DNA of 64,000 bases from Enoplolaimus lenunculus (lineage: Eukaryota; Nematoda; Enoplea; Enoplida; Thoracostomopsidae): NCBI GenBank assembly GCA_030248215.1, contig JASANG010001037.1:186001-250000 (forward strand), read 5' to 3'. The position numbers were made by a program, and so were the translations under genes. Shown here piece by piece: positions 57,001 to 64,000 of the stretch. Below the pieces are notes generated by a model. It worked only from the letters and a program-made list of their open reading frames with translations. It had not been told where the DNA came from and searched no databases. How positions within the stretch are numbered: position 1 is the first letter of the stretch; each line of letters opens with the position of its first letter.

Positions 57001-60000
57001 GGAAAGGCCCCCCGGCGAATTTTCGGCCGCCGCCCCAGCAAAATGCCCCCAGCAAATTTTTTTGCTGGGGCCCCCCAGGACTTTTCTGAGCCAAAAATTT
57101 TCAATGCTAAAACATAAAGACCTGGACTTTTTTGAGGCGGACATTCGGCAAAATGTGATTTTATATTACGCTGAGTACTCATACTTTTTTAATAGCGTTA
57201 CAAATACCGGTAGTAACTAGTACAATTCAATAATAAACTGAAAAAAGCCCAATTATATAAAGACCGTTTCAGGGCATACAGCATTCGAAAGTACCTTGCA
57301 GCAATAAGTTCAACCCGCCTGAGCCTTATGATAAACTGAAGCTGTGACTAATATATAAAATATATGTTAATCACAGTTCAATTATAGATTATCTATATTT
57401 TATATAATTGTGCTTCTTTCAACTTCTGGTAAAGTTGTCAGTAATATTAGTTAAAATTATTGTTATTAGCGTTTGCGGGGAATTTTTGTCATGTTGAGCG
57501 ATGAGTAATCTTCAGTTGAGTTGGAAACACGATCTAGAATAAAAAATGGTCCAAAAAGTCGGCTTGCAAAATTTTAAGCCTGCCCCCCAGGACCCCCCAG
57601 ACCATCTGGGGGCCCCCAGGAAAACTGCCCCCAGCAAAATTAGCTGCCCCCCAGGAAACTCCTGGGGGGGCCCAGGAAACGCCCCCCGGCGGAAATTTTC
57701 AAGCTGTGGAGAAGCCAGATCACATTGCCTACCTTTGGCGGGATTCAGTATTCGGTATAACACATCATCACTGGTTTGACTTTCAGTTCGCTTCGAATCA
57801 ATTCTTCTTGCCCGTTTCAACCCACTTAAATCAGAACCATGATTTTCGTTAGTAGCCACCGACTCTTTTTCGGAACTTGAAACCCCATACTAAAACACAA
57901 CAACAGAAACAAAAAATCGTCTGAATCGCTTTTTACCAGCGCAGTCAACAATTTTTAGTTTGTATAGCTCCTTTCATATATCCGCGTCAAATCATTGAAG
58001 GCCTGTAACACAGCAAAATGTTATTGCCATCCTGAATTTGTAGGCCGGCGCGACATTCATTAAATTACATACAGCAACAAATCTTACAAAATAACTAATA
58101 CTATAGCGATCACTACACAGCGATAATATGCTACTTCAAACAAACTAAGACTAAAAGAAATAGTAGTATTCACTCATATATATCTATACCAATAACGCGG
58201 TCTTTGAACAGTGCATTAATTATACAAGATATAGTCACAAATTTACTTTAAGAGCGTGTATATACGTATTTCATTCTTTCACGTTTTAGCAAACAAAATA
58301 TTATAGAACTAAAAAAAGTCAATATTATACGAGCTGTTGCTTCGCACCCTCCTTCACAATAATACTACTGGACTCATGCTAAATCAAACCTTTGTTTTTT
58401 GAAACTGAACCCGAATTTCCATCAATAACAGACCAATGTAATTACGACCAAAAACGTCAAACGTCCCATGTGAACTTTTCTTTCGAGATCGACAAGGTTT
58501 AATCGCTTGGCGCATCAAGTAGGCGTACAGCGCCGATGCTTCAACATCCTTCCATTCAATCCACCGAAGAAAATCATCACGGCTCATTCCGATCCCGAGT
58601 AATTCATCTGATTTATCACAGCAAACAAGCAGCGTATTTCTAAACAGATTAAACTTGCTGAGCTAAAACAACTGACAGAAACATGAAATACCAATTATGC
58701 TGAAAACAATGCTACAGTTTTATTGAGCGTGCTTTTATCTTGGTGTTTTAACCTCGCATTGGGGTTTAAAACTTTAGGCCGCTTATTAGCTACAGGCTAA
58801 TTTGCATAATTGGTTAAGCTTAAATTAGTACTTTTTACTGTATTTCACAAATTATTATAGTTACAGCAATCTAATTTCAGCAACAAAGGCTTTCTGGGAA
58901 CAAGAAATCAGAATAAAATGTTTATAAACCTCCAAAACCAATAATTGAATAGTTAACTAATAGCTAATTTGCTTATTAGCTTAATTAGTTAAGCCTAATT
59001 TAGGACTTTTTAAATTATTCCACTGATTATTAGGGTTACAAGCAATGAAATTCAGTACTACACGGTTTCGGGTGCAAAAATCTACATAAATTGTTTACAA
59101 ACCTCGAAAATCGATAATTAAATAGTTAGCTAATAGCTAATTTGCATATTAGCTTGATTAATAAGCCTAAATTAGGAATGTTTTTAAATTATTTCACTGA
59201 TTATTAAATTAGTTATTAGCTAACTATTCATTTATCGGTTTTGGAGGTTTGTAATTAATTTCCTCAGATTCCTCGCACCCAAAAACCCTTCAGCCACCCT
59301 ATAATTTTTGGAATAATTTAAAAAATCCTAATTTTGTCTTGTCAATTAAGCTAATATGCAAATTAACTATTAGCTAACTATTCAATTATCGGTTTTGGAG
59401 GTTTGTAAACAATTTATTCAGGCACCCAAAAACCTTCAGTGAACCCTATAAATTATTGAAATAATTTAAAAAGTCCTAGTTTAGTCTTGTCAATTAAGCT
59501 ATTATGCAAATTAGTTATTAGCTAACTATTCAATTATCGGTTTTGGATGTTTGTAAACTATTTATTCAAATTCCTTGCACCTAAAAACCCTTTAGCGCTG
59601 AAATTATATTGCTTTTAACCTTAATAATTAGTGAAATATTGTAAAAAGTCGTAATTTAGGCTTAACCTTGCTAATATGCAAATTATCTATTAGCTAACTG
59701 CTCAATTATCGGTTTTGGAGGTTTGTGAACAGTCTACGCAGATTCCTCGCATCCAAAAACCCTTTAATGCTAAAATTAGATTGCTTCTAACTGTAATAAT
59801 TAGTGAAATATTGTGGAAAGTACTAATTTAGGCTTAATTAATTATACAAATTAGCCTGTAGCTAATAAACGGCCTATAATTTTAAAACCCCAATGCGAGG
59901 TTAACACCCCAGGATAATTGGCTTTCAAACAAAAAAAGTTTATCAAAATCGGTTCAGCCGTTCCTGAGATTCGTTTCGGACGGACAGACGGACATCCACC

Positions 60001-63000
60001 TTTCGACCCCCAAGTACAAAACATAAACAACTTGGTATATTCTGTGTAGAAAAGAATGCACACAGCGCGCGTTGTGTTTTTGCCCGATCCCTCTGATTTA
60101 TGAGGGGGTCGGGTTGAAACCACAAAATAGAAAAGATGCTATTGATATGCATAGTAAAAATGGTTTGCTATATTCTTGGTGTAATTTTCATTACGTCTTT
60201 AGCTTTATGTGTATCGTGAATCTAATCTCGATGTAGCTAATAAACGGCTCCAAATTTTAAAACCCCAATGCGAGGTTAACACCCCAGGATTATTGACTTT
60301 CAAACAAAAAAGTTTATCAAAATCGGTTCAGCCGTTCCTGAGAATTTTTTCGGACGGACAGACGGACGGACGGACATCCACCTTTCGACTCCCAAGTACA
60401 AAACATAAAACGCTTCGCGAAACTCCGATCTTCGCTCAATAAAATACACAACTCTTAAAAATAAAATTTCCAACACAATCATTTCTTCTGTTCAATGTAA
60501 AACATATCCGTTACAGGGACGGTCATATGGGAAACTGAATTTTTACCTTGAAAGCTGAGTAATACCAAATTGAAAATTTTAGAAGCCCGTCTGGCCGAAG
60601 AAATCATGACACCACAGTGATCATTTGATATGTCTCTTGTGTTGCTGTCTTTTTGGTCAATAACAACCAAACACAAGCAGAAACTTTCATCTAACCTACC
60701 CCGTGCCTAACAGTTTCTGTTTAATGGTCTCATGTTGTACACATTGGGCAGTCAAGGCTTCCTTAAGTAGTACAATAAGATTCTTATCGCGCCACGCATT
60801 GATACGAGCGGCAGTTTTTCGTTTTAAAGCTTCTTTTGCTCGCGTACGACAGCGTAGCCCGGAATGACGAGTTTGACTAGCAATCGACGCTGCAGTTGCT
60901 TCGAGACCACAAGCACGAAGTAAACTAAGCTGCAAATATTACAAACAAGCAAAAAACATTATACCATTGTACAGTATTAACCAAACATTGCGACCTTATA
61001 TTATACAATTTGGATGCACTTTAATTAAACAGAAAACAATTTAAACGCATGTTGCTTAACTCAGAGTTAGCAAAGTACACTTTAATTCCATCATAACAGG
61101 CAGTGTATATACTATATAACATAGTTTACGTAAAAGTCATCGTATTAATAATTATATGCCCGATAACTCACAACCAGCTTTTCTACACAATCTCAAAGTT
61201 GGCATATCAGCATTTGCTGCACTATTTACACAAGATATAAGGGGAGTTATACACATAGCGGTTTTATAAAGGACCAAAAAAATTACATTAGGGATTCAAC
61301 ATCAAAATTACACTTACTACATTCACGTTTGCTATCAGCTTTTCGTTCCGCTTACACAGTTTAAAGTCAACACCTAATTCAGCATAGATCTGCGCAACGT
61401 ATTCAATGGACAAAACTGTGGCGTTATGAGAACTACCTCCAAAAATTTCCAATTAATTTTTCAACGACAAGAAGCATTGATGAAGCTTTAACACAACGAA
61501 ACAAAACCCCACCTGATAACAATGCTCTATCGTTTCGAATGTTTCACCACGAAGCATAAACGGAGCACAGTTAAAGGGGTGAAAAAGGTCTCGTTCGCTG
61601 CCAAACGAAATAATATCTTTTGAAATAGAATCAACATTTATTCCGCTAAATTGTGCTTGACGACGGCGTTCATCGCGAAGTTTTTGTCGAACTGAAATAT
61701 AAAAAATAACAAAACTAACGCTAAATCATAAAACAACAAGGAACTCAACTCATATGTGTATCTTAAAATTTCTATAAAATTTAAATATGTTGCTTTCAAT
61801 ATGAAAAATTCTTGTCCGAAATTGCAACTTTTAGTTGATTTTCGTAAGTTAAAAACTGGATATTCCGAGAAATTTGCATATTTGTACACGCCTGCGTAAT
61901 TTTGATATTCTAAAATTTTTGGTGTGTGGGGAAAAAGGTGTATTGTGTAACTTGAATAACAGGTAATTTGGAGTGAAATTAGAGAAAAAGGTTTTTCTGG
62001 CCGTTTGTTTTATGTTGTATTTGCGAAACAAATAGTTTACGGAAATTGTTAATTTATCGAAATCGGTCAAGTTTGTGGACTGATTAGCTCCAATATTAGC
62101 AGGTTAGCGTTGTATTTTTTGAATGTTTCGAATAATTCTTGACAAACACGTTTAAAATTAAAACTAAATTTGTTGTAGATTGGTACCCGATACGAAAGTA
62201 TTTTTTATTAGTCTTACTGGACATAAGCAAAATCCCTATCTTGTTTTGGCCAAGTTTAATTTCAACTCCGCTTTGATCTTTAACAACTGCGCCTTGTATG
62301 ATGGCCAACAATTTTTGACCATCGTTATTTTGAATTTGAGCAATTTCTTGGAATTTCTCTGCAGACAGACCGACACACCAATTCTTGTCGTCACCAATTG
62401 CAATCAAAAGCGCATGCCTAGTATTCAGCAGGCAATGCGCTACGGATTGGTTTTGTCGACATTTTTCCACAATGCCTTTCCACACCACAGACAACTCTTT
62501 TTTATCACACCATTCCTGTAAAAATCAAGAATAAGCAGTTGTTCTAAATAGAAAAGAAGAAGCAAGCCAACAGTACATACCAACATTTCAGCAAATTTAT
62601 ACACCGAAGCTAGCGATTGTTACTTGCATATGGTGTATTTTTCGTATGAGCGTGTGTACTTATACGTTTGCAAAAAATCCACAACAAAGAAATCGAGCGA
62701 TGATTAAATACAAACCGTAAGCGTTAACGGTCCGTCATTGCTGCTGCTAAGGAATGACTCAACAGATTCCGCGCACAAATCATCAAGTTCTTCAGGCGAA
62801 TTAAGGTTTAGACTTTTTTGTGCATCTTCTAACAGCCCTAAGGCGCAGAGCATAGAATGCACGTGGTATTGTTGCACCTAAAACAATTGCATTAAGGTAC
62901 GGTATACACGTGCAGAAATTACCTGCTTTTCTGCCGGAACAGAATACAGGCAGTGGTATTATTAAAAAATTAAATAAGAAATTCGCCAAACCAGTTCAAC

Positions 63001-63280
63001 TTTAAGTTTTGAAGCACTAATTTTGTTTGTCATACATAAAAACAGCTGTCCTCGACTAAACCTAAAGGTTAAAATACAGTTCAGTACGCAATACTGTTTT
63101 CGAATATTTTTTTAAAATAACACTACATCGCAATGTTAACAAAGTAACTTTGATTTGTACCGAATGATATTCATGTCCATCAATACGAAAAGGCGTTTTT
63201 GAACGGTTGCTTAAATCGTGCGATGGCTTGAAAGAAAATATCTCTTTGCTGATCTTCACATCAAACACAGAATGATCCAT
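40813..63280 (-). CDS. Giant tandem-NADAR (YbiA-like) protein gene, 30 exons
   Basis: I chained 30 exons with matching splice phases from an ATG at 63280 to a TGA at 40813, 6237 nt in total (2078 aa). Order: 63161-63280, 62716-62877, 62218-62515, 61513-61691, 61318-61389, 60700-60929, 60515-60644, 58390-58662, 57733-57889, 56384-56618, 55228-55529, 54859-55014, 51794-51939, 51587-51679, 51058-51245, 50586-50730, 50186-50351, 49685-49933, 48939-49303, 48596-48800, 48141-48408, 47378-47865, 46805-47037, 45874-46078, 45374-45529, 44962-45028, 42789-42948, 42394-42481, 41858-42087, 40813-41283. The product is about eight divergent NADAR domains plus a disordered tail; no signal peptide or membrane segment is seen. 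NADAR/YbiA proteins bind or cleave ADP-ribose-type N-glycosides; whether this one is active is unknown. Least certain junctions: exons 6/7, 7/8 and 26/27. Exon 27 also has an upstream ATG, so the tail could be a separate gene. Confidence 0.82.
41684..41762 (-). tRNA. tRNA-Thr(UGU)-like sequence, probable pseudogene or SINE head
   Basis: On the minus strand a five-base-pair anticodon stem (GCGGA/TCCGT) encloses CCTGTAA, giving anticodon UGU. A perfect T stem-loop follows (GTGGG-TCCGAGC-CCCAC). Position 33 is C instead of the invariant U, and the D-arm side is AT-rich and abnormal, so it is unlikely to be a working tRNA. It lies in the last intron of the NADAR gene. Confidence 0.45.
43421..43733. 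repeat. Minisatellite of AACCGC units within inverted ends
   Basis: Ends TCACGGACAGAATTACGTG and GCACTTAATTCTGTCCGTGA are inverted. Between them, GC-rich units containing GCGGTT or AACCGC (for example CTGTAACCGCAATTTTAACCG) repeat about a dozen times with drift. It lies in the intron between NADAR exons 26 and 27. Confidence 0.75.
45374..47037 (-). CDS. NADAR gene exons 23-25: NADAR repeat 8, least diverged
   Basis: Residues about 1543-1740. Exon 23 (46805-47037) has an acidic lead-in, V-T-F-D-D-S-D-H-P-F-G, and I-E-I-Y-G-Q-R-Y-H-S-L-E-H-Y-F-C-A-H-L-L. Exon 24 (45874-46078) has Q-L-W-T-E-T-H and I-K-M-K-F-E-Q-N-P-E-L-R-S-D-L-L-N-T, then L-L-V-Y-V-S-D-D-R-L-L-G-I-G. Exon 25 (45374-45529) has K-W-L-L-D-R-H and F-G-R-N-I-L-G-L-L-L-M-E-T-R. 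This repeat matches the NADAR consensus best and is the anchor for the family call. The Lys expected after E-H-Y-Y-Q-A is replaced by a His-Leu-Leu segment. Confidence 0.87.
47378..48408 (-). CDS. NADAR gene exons 21-22: NADAR repeat 7
   Basis: Residues about 1291-1542. Exon 21 (48141-48408) starts with a Ser-rich segment, then Y-W-N-P-L-S-V-E-Y-P-A and I-N-N-K-T-Y-R-N-V-E-H-F-I-A-R-S-V, keeping Glu-His. It ends within a Trp codon completed by exon 22. Exon 22 (47378-47865, 488 nt) has an acidic then basic insert (D-D-S-S-N-G-E-P-D-V-K-R-A-K-P-S-K), next Q-L-A-K-F-E-Q-N-P-R-I-I-H-C-L-V, a close match to the family's K-F-x-Q-N-P core, and finally S-E-N-L-G-G-Q-V-L-M-Q-L-R. The insert sits where repeat 4 has its basic linker. 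Confidence 0.85.
48596..49933 (-). CDS. NADAR gene exons 18-20: NADAR repeat 6
   Basis: Residues about 1018-1290. Exon 18 (49685-49933) begins with an acidic lead-in and reaches Y-L-R-F-G-Q-R-Y-Y-N-S-V-L-H-Y-A-V-I. Exon 19 (48939-49303, the second longest) has A-K-L-T-Q-Y-P-A-I-R-H-L-L-Q-E-T-G-N-R-L-L-V. Exon 20 (48596-48800) has E-Y-W-S-H-S-N-K-P-G and the closing C-A-N-E-E-G-I-L-L-M-H-L-R. Splice phases are 1 (entry), 1, 0, 1. The H-Y pair is kept but the preceding Glu is Leu, as in repeat 4. Confidence 0.82.
50186..51939 (-). CDS. NADAR gene exons 13-17: NADAR repeat 5
   Basis: Residues about 772-1017. Exons: 51794-51939, 51587-51679, 51058-51245, 50586-50730, 50186-50351. Exon 13 has K-F-I-A-P-F-S-D-K-E-E-E-H-D. 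Exon 14 has A-A-A-L-F-A-D and ends I-F-P-T. Exon 15 continues H-L-S-I-I-H-Y-V-Y-A-A-L-L-R-E-L, parallel to P-T-V-L-H-Y-V-I-Q in repeat 4. Exon 16 opens W-I-E-K-A-I-S-V-L-L and has T-L-L-L-S-T-E-R-D-I-L-I-D. Exon 17 closes with I-G-A-N-R-V-G-I-A-W-M-K-V-R. Reading straight through the exon 13 donor meets a stop after ten codons; splicing to the CCTTTAG acceptor at 51680 restores the domain. Confidence 0.78.
51940..53018. other. NADAR intron 12-13, left part
   Basis: Contains a poly-C run at about 52065 (ten or more C). No exon fits phase 1 here and no repeat was identified other than the dead exon copy that begins at 53019. Confidence 0.4.
53019..53774. repeat. Segmental duplicate of 55384-56117 (partial NADAR exon 11 plus MITE)
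   Basis: About 750 bp are nearly identical to 55384-56117, including the first 146 nt of NADAR exon 11, its acceptor, intron sequence and the TAGGGTGCAA MITE. The exon part ends abruptly at 53019 without a donor, so it is a dead exon copy. The right edge coincides with the MITE end. Confidence 0.88.
53399..53774. mobile_element. hAT-like MITE (TAGGGTGCAA ends), copy A
   Basis: Opens TAGGGTGCAAACGGAATTAC and closes CGGTTGCACC, with an interior rich in CCGGAACCGGAA. It is the copy inside the 53.0-53.8 kb duplicate. Its right flank lacks the expected target duplication because the duplication breaks off at the element's end. Confidence 0.75.
54370..54645 (+). repeat. AT-rich tandem element, truncated copy
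   Basis: One unit plus the CAGACGGACATCCACCTTTCG tail of the 6.4-7.3 kb family, in the intron between NADAR exons 12 and 13. The CGGTTCAGCCG part of the tail is missing. Confidence 0.6.
54859..57889 (-). CDS. NADAR gene exons 9-12: basic linker and NADAR repeat 4
   Basis: Residues about 489-771. Exon 9 (57733-57889) is a hydrophilic linker with a basic stretch L-K-R-A-R-R-I-D-S-K-R that resembles a nuclear-localisation signal. Exon 10 (56384-56618) has H-P-L-A-V-M-S-L-G-T-F, then G-E-H-E-Y-P-T-V-L-H-Y-V-I-Q, so the Glu of the usual Glu-His pair is Leu. Exon 11 (55228-55529) reads I-K-S-W-L-A-E-G-L and Q-F-L-V-A-T-G-R-T-M-I-I-D-F. Exon 12 (54859-55014) has V-W-W-G-R-N-L-N-G-L-A-L-M-E-I-R, the best W-G/G-x-N match in the gene. 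Phases run 1, 2, 1, 1. A partial copy of exon 11 lies in the next intron (53019-53164). Confidence 0.82.
55764..56119. mobile_element. hAT-like MITE (TAGGGTGCAA ends), copy B with intact target duplication
   Basis: Terminal inverted repeats TAGGGTGCAAACGG and CCGGTTGCACCCTG. A perfect 8-bp target duplication CTAATAAC lies at 55756-55763 and 56120-56127. This is the original insertion, in the intron between NADAR exons 10 and 11. Confidence 0.85.
56913..57722. repeat. GC-rich foldback in a NADAR intron
   Basis: Imperfect 20-bp inverted ends (TCACCTGGATTCTCCACAGC against the complement of GCTGTGGAGAAGCCAGATCA, 17 of 20 matching) bound the block. Next to each end is about 150 bp of C-rich sequence with repeated CCCCCAGCAAAATT and CCCCCCAGGA. 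The ~450-bp centre is ordinary AT-rich DNA. The right end lies 10 bp from the exon 9 donor. Confidence 0.65.
58390..58662 (-). CDS. NADAR gene exon 8: C-terminal half of NADAR repeat 3
   Basis: Residues about 398-488. The exon opens after a TTTTAG acceptor with L-S-K-F-N-L-F-R-N-T-L-L-V, then D-K-S-D-E-L-L-G-I-G and the canonical closing G-R-N-Y-I-G-L-L-L-M-E-I-R. Only the second half of the domain is present. No exon coding the first half was found in the 1.85 kb between this exon and exon 7, which is mostly an AT-rich foldback repeat. If the AAG|GTTTGA donor at 58389 is not used, the frame ends at a TGA at 58384. The gene would then be two genes: an upstream one (exons 1-8) and a downstream one. 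The donor is favoured because it joins exon 9 in phase 0. Confidence 0.72.
58750..59925. repeat. AT-rich foldback of ~155-bp units inside the NADAR gene
   Basis: Units run in reverse orientation from 58750 to about 59210 (starting TTTTAACCTCGCATTGGGG) and forward from there to about 59925 (ending CCCCAATGCGAGGTTAACA), so the block is a giant inverted repeat. It fills most of the intron between exons 7 and 8, where the first half of NADAR repeat 3 would be expected. Confidence 0.75.
59926..60440 (+). repeat. Tail of the AT-rich element, present twice
   Basis: The TCGGTTCAGCCGTTCCTGAG plus GGACGGACAGACGG tail occurs near 59948-60003 and again near 60318-60375. Between them lies about 200 bp related to the repeat at 34.99-35.33 kb. 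The second tail follows its own CCAATGCGAGGTTAACACCC, so this is a second, truncated insertion. Confidence 0.65.
60515..61691 (-). CDS. NADAR gene exons 4-7: NADAR repeat 2
   Basis: Residues about 194-397. Exon 4 (61513-61691) has I-I-S-F-G-S-E-R-D, P-F-M-L-R-G-E-T-F and T-I-E-H-C-Y-Q, keeping the Glu-His pair. Exon 5 (61318-61389) uses the acceptor GCGCAG and reads IYAELGVDFKLCKRNEK. Exon 6 (60700-60929) has I-N-A-W-R-D-K and K-Q-K-L-L-G-T-G. Exon 7 is taken as 60515-60644 and holds the weak closing motif S-N-D-H-C-G-V-M-I-S-S-A-R. The exon 6/7 junction is ambiguous. A 55-nt intron with an AGACAG acceptor gives a continuous frame, but the sequence inside it also reads like domain (L-V-V-I-D-Q-K-D). 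The exon 7 donor GTAACG was chosen because it leaves phase 0, matching exon 8. Confidence 0.7.
62218..63280 (-). CDS. NADAR gene exons 1-3: NADAR repeat 1
   Basis: Residues about 1-193. Exon 1 begins MDHSVFDVKI at the only in-frame ATG and has the domain opening (F-S-F, L-S-N-R, then P-F-R-I-D-G-H-E-Y-H-S). Exon 2 continues S-V-Q-Q-Y-H, where a typical member has S-V-E-H-Y-Y, so the Glu-His pair is replaced by Gln-Gln. Exon 3 carries V-V-W-K-G-I, the L-L-N-T-R turn, L-L-I-A-I-G-D-D-K-N-W and the closing G-Q-N-K-I-G-I-L-L-M-S-I-R. The introns after exons 1 and 2 are phase 0 and the one after exon 3 is phase 1. Acceptors are TTTTAG and TTACAG. This is the most complete repeat in outline, yet its catalytic-side motif is altered. 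Confidence 0.85.
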
Positions 63281-63429
63281 AACATATCAGCAATTTAAAA
63301 TTGCCATATTCTGTACTGTACTAAAATACGTATAAAGAATACAGGCAAAGGTTTTATTTAAACCCAATTTTCTTGCAAGTCAAATTTTTTCACAAATTAA
63401 ATAGGTTAGCAATAAAGACAGCAGCTCAT

Positions 63430-64000
63430 GTTTGAAAAACTTTCAAAGTCAAAGTCAAAAGTTTATTCACCGATTAAACATACATGCGTATTTAAGATAC
63501 GAATATGAATAGGCAAATAAAATAAGTTGGAAAGGAGGGGCAAACCTCTCTAACATCCAACCGAAATCGATCTATAAGGTTAACTGTTCATGGCGGTCAT
63601 ACTTCAGAAATTTTTTAAGTGCGTCGCGAGGGAGTCGTCGAAGAAACTGGGCAAGAGAACCTGCTCGGGGAACCGGTAGCCCATTTATATTGTTAGGTAG
63701 GCTATTCCAGGAGGATACAACCCGATAGAAGAACGAACCACGACCAGCTAAATTAAAGAACTTCGGAAAATTCAAGCTAAGGTCGTTTTTCCTGGTGCGA
63801 GAAGTTCCAGAAAACTGCAAACAGCTATCTATATGCAGATCAAGTTCCTTAAAAATAAGCTTATACAACATGGCTAAATCGGACTTTAGTCGGCGATATT
63901 CTAACGATTCAAGCTCAAGTTCCCCTAGCCTAGAACGGTAAGTTTTGTCTCCTAACTTAAACTTGAAATAGAGTCTTCTAGTAAAATAGCGCTGTACTTT
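63430..64000 (-). mobile_element. LINE reverse transcriptase 3' end, running off the window
   Basis: The coding part, 63572 to the window edge, reads V-Q-R-Y-F-T-R-R-L-Y, L-E-S-L-E-Y-R-R-L-K-S-D-L-A-M-L-Y-K and V-V-S-S-W-N-S-L-P-N-N-I-N, ending at a stop at 63572. It is related to, but clearly diverged from, the LINE tail at 3.7-4.3 kb. The 3' untranslated part ends near 63440 in a short repeated GACTTT tract, like the microsatellite tails of CR1-type elements. It lies just upstream of the NADAR start, in opposite transcriptional sense to nothing else in the window. Confidence 0.85.

Noticed and set aside
1-64000. CRISPR array, bacterial operon or rRNA
   Set aside because: No evenly spaced short repeats with unique spacers, no compact intronless gene series, no rRNA-like sequence seen.

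Overview
The window is eukaryotic, AT-rich and repeat-laden. Genes are split by spliceosomal introns, with GTAAGT/GTTAGT-type donors and TTTTAG or TTTCAG acceptors. An ecdysozoan, most likely a nematode, is the best guess. The reasons are an NLP-38/MIP-like neuropeptide gene, secreted Ly6-like cysteine-rich genes, and abundant elements built on TTAGGC, the nematode telomere unit. This assignment is inference. No rRNA, CRISPR array or bacterial-style operon was seen.

Layout. 1-22.3 kb is almost entirely mobile-element debris: a tRNA-derived SINE, a 5'-truncated LINE tail, and several MITE families with clear inverted ends and target duplications. 22.4-25.2 kb (+) holds a two-exon gene ending in a textbook W(X6)W-amide peptide. 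28.4-34.5 kb and 36.4-39.6 kb (+) are two tandem paralogues encoding secreted proteins with a Ly6/uPAR-like cysteine module and a PAN/Apple-like module. All their introns are phase 1 and key exons match in length. 40.8-63.3 kb (-) is one very large gene whose 30 exons I could chain with consistent phases (6237 nt, 2078 codons plus stop). 63.4-64.0 kb is the 3' end of a second LINE, running off the window.

The main discovery is the 22.5-kb minus-strand gene. It encodes a chain of about eight divergent NADAR (YbiA/COG3236) domains, one of them only a C-terminal half, followed by a disordered tail with three SUMO-interaction-like motifs. The C-terminal helix signature G-x-N-x-x-G-x-x-L-M-x-x-R recurs in nearly every repeat. 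The N-terminal catalytic-side signature (E-H-Y-Y-Q-A-x-K in typical members) is eroded and its Lys is lost everywhere. This points to a scaffold or ligand-binding array rather than a string of active N-glycosidases.

The introns of this gene hold a ~750-bp segmental duplication carrying a partial NADAR exon and a hAT-type MITE, a GC-rich foldback, a minisatellite inside terminal inverted repeats, a tRNA-like sequence and a large AT-rich foldback. The TTAGGC-containing MITE has 8-bp target duplications at many copies. It also lies about 50 bp upstream of the start codon of both Ly6-like paralogues.
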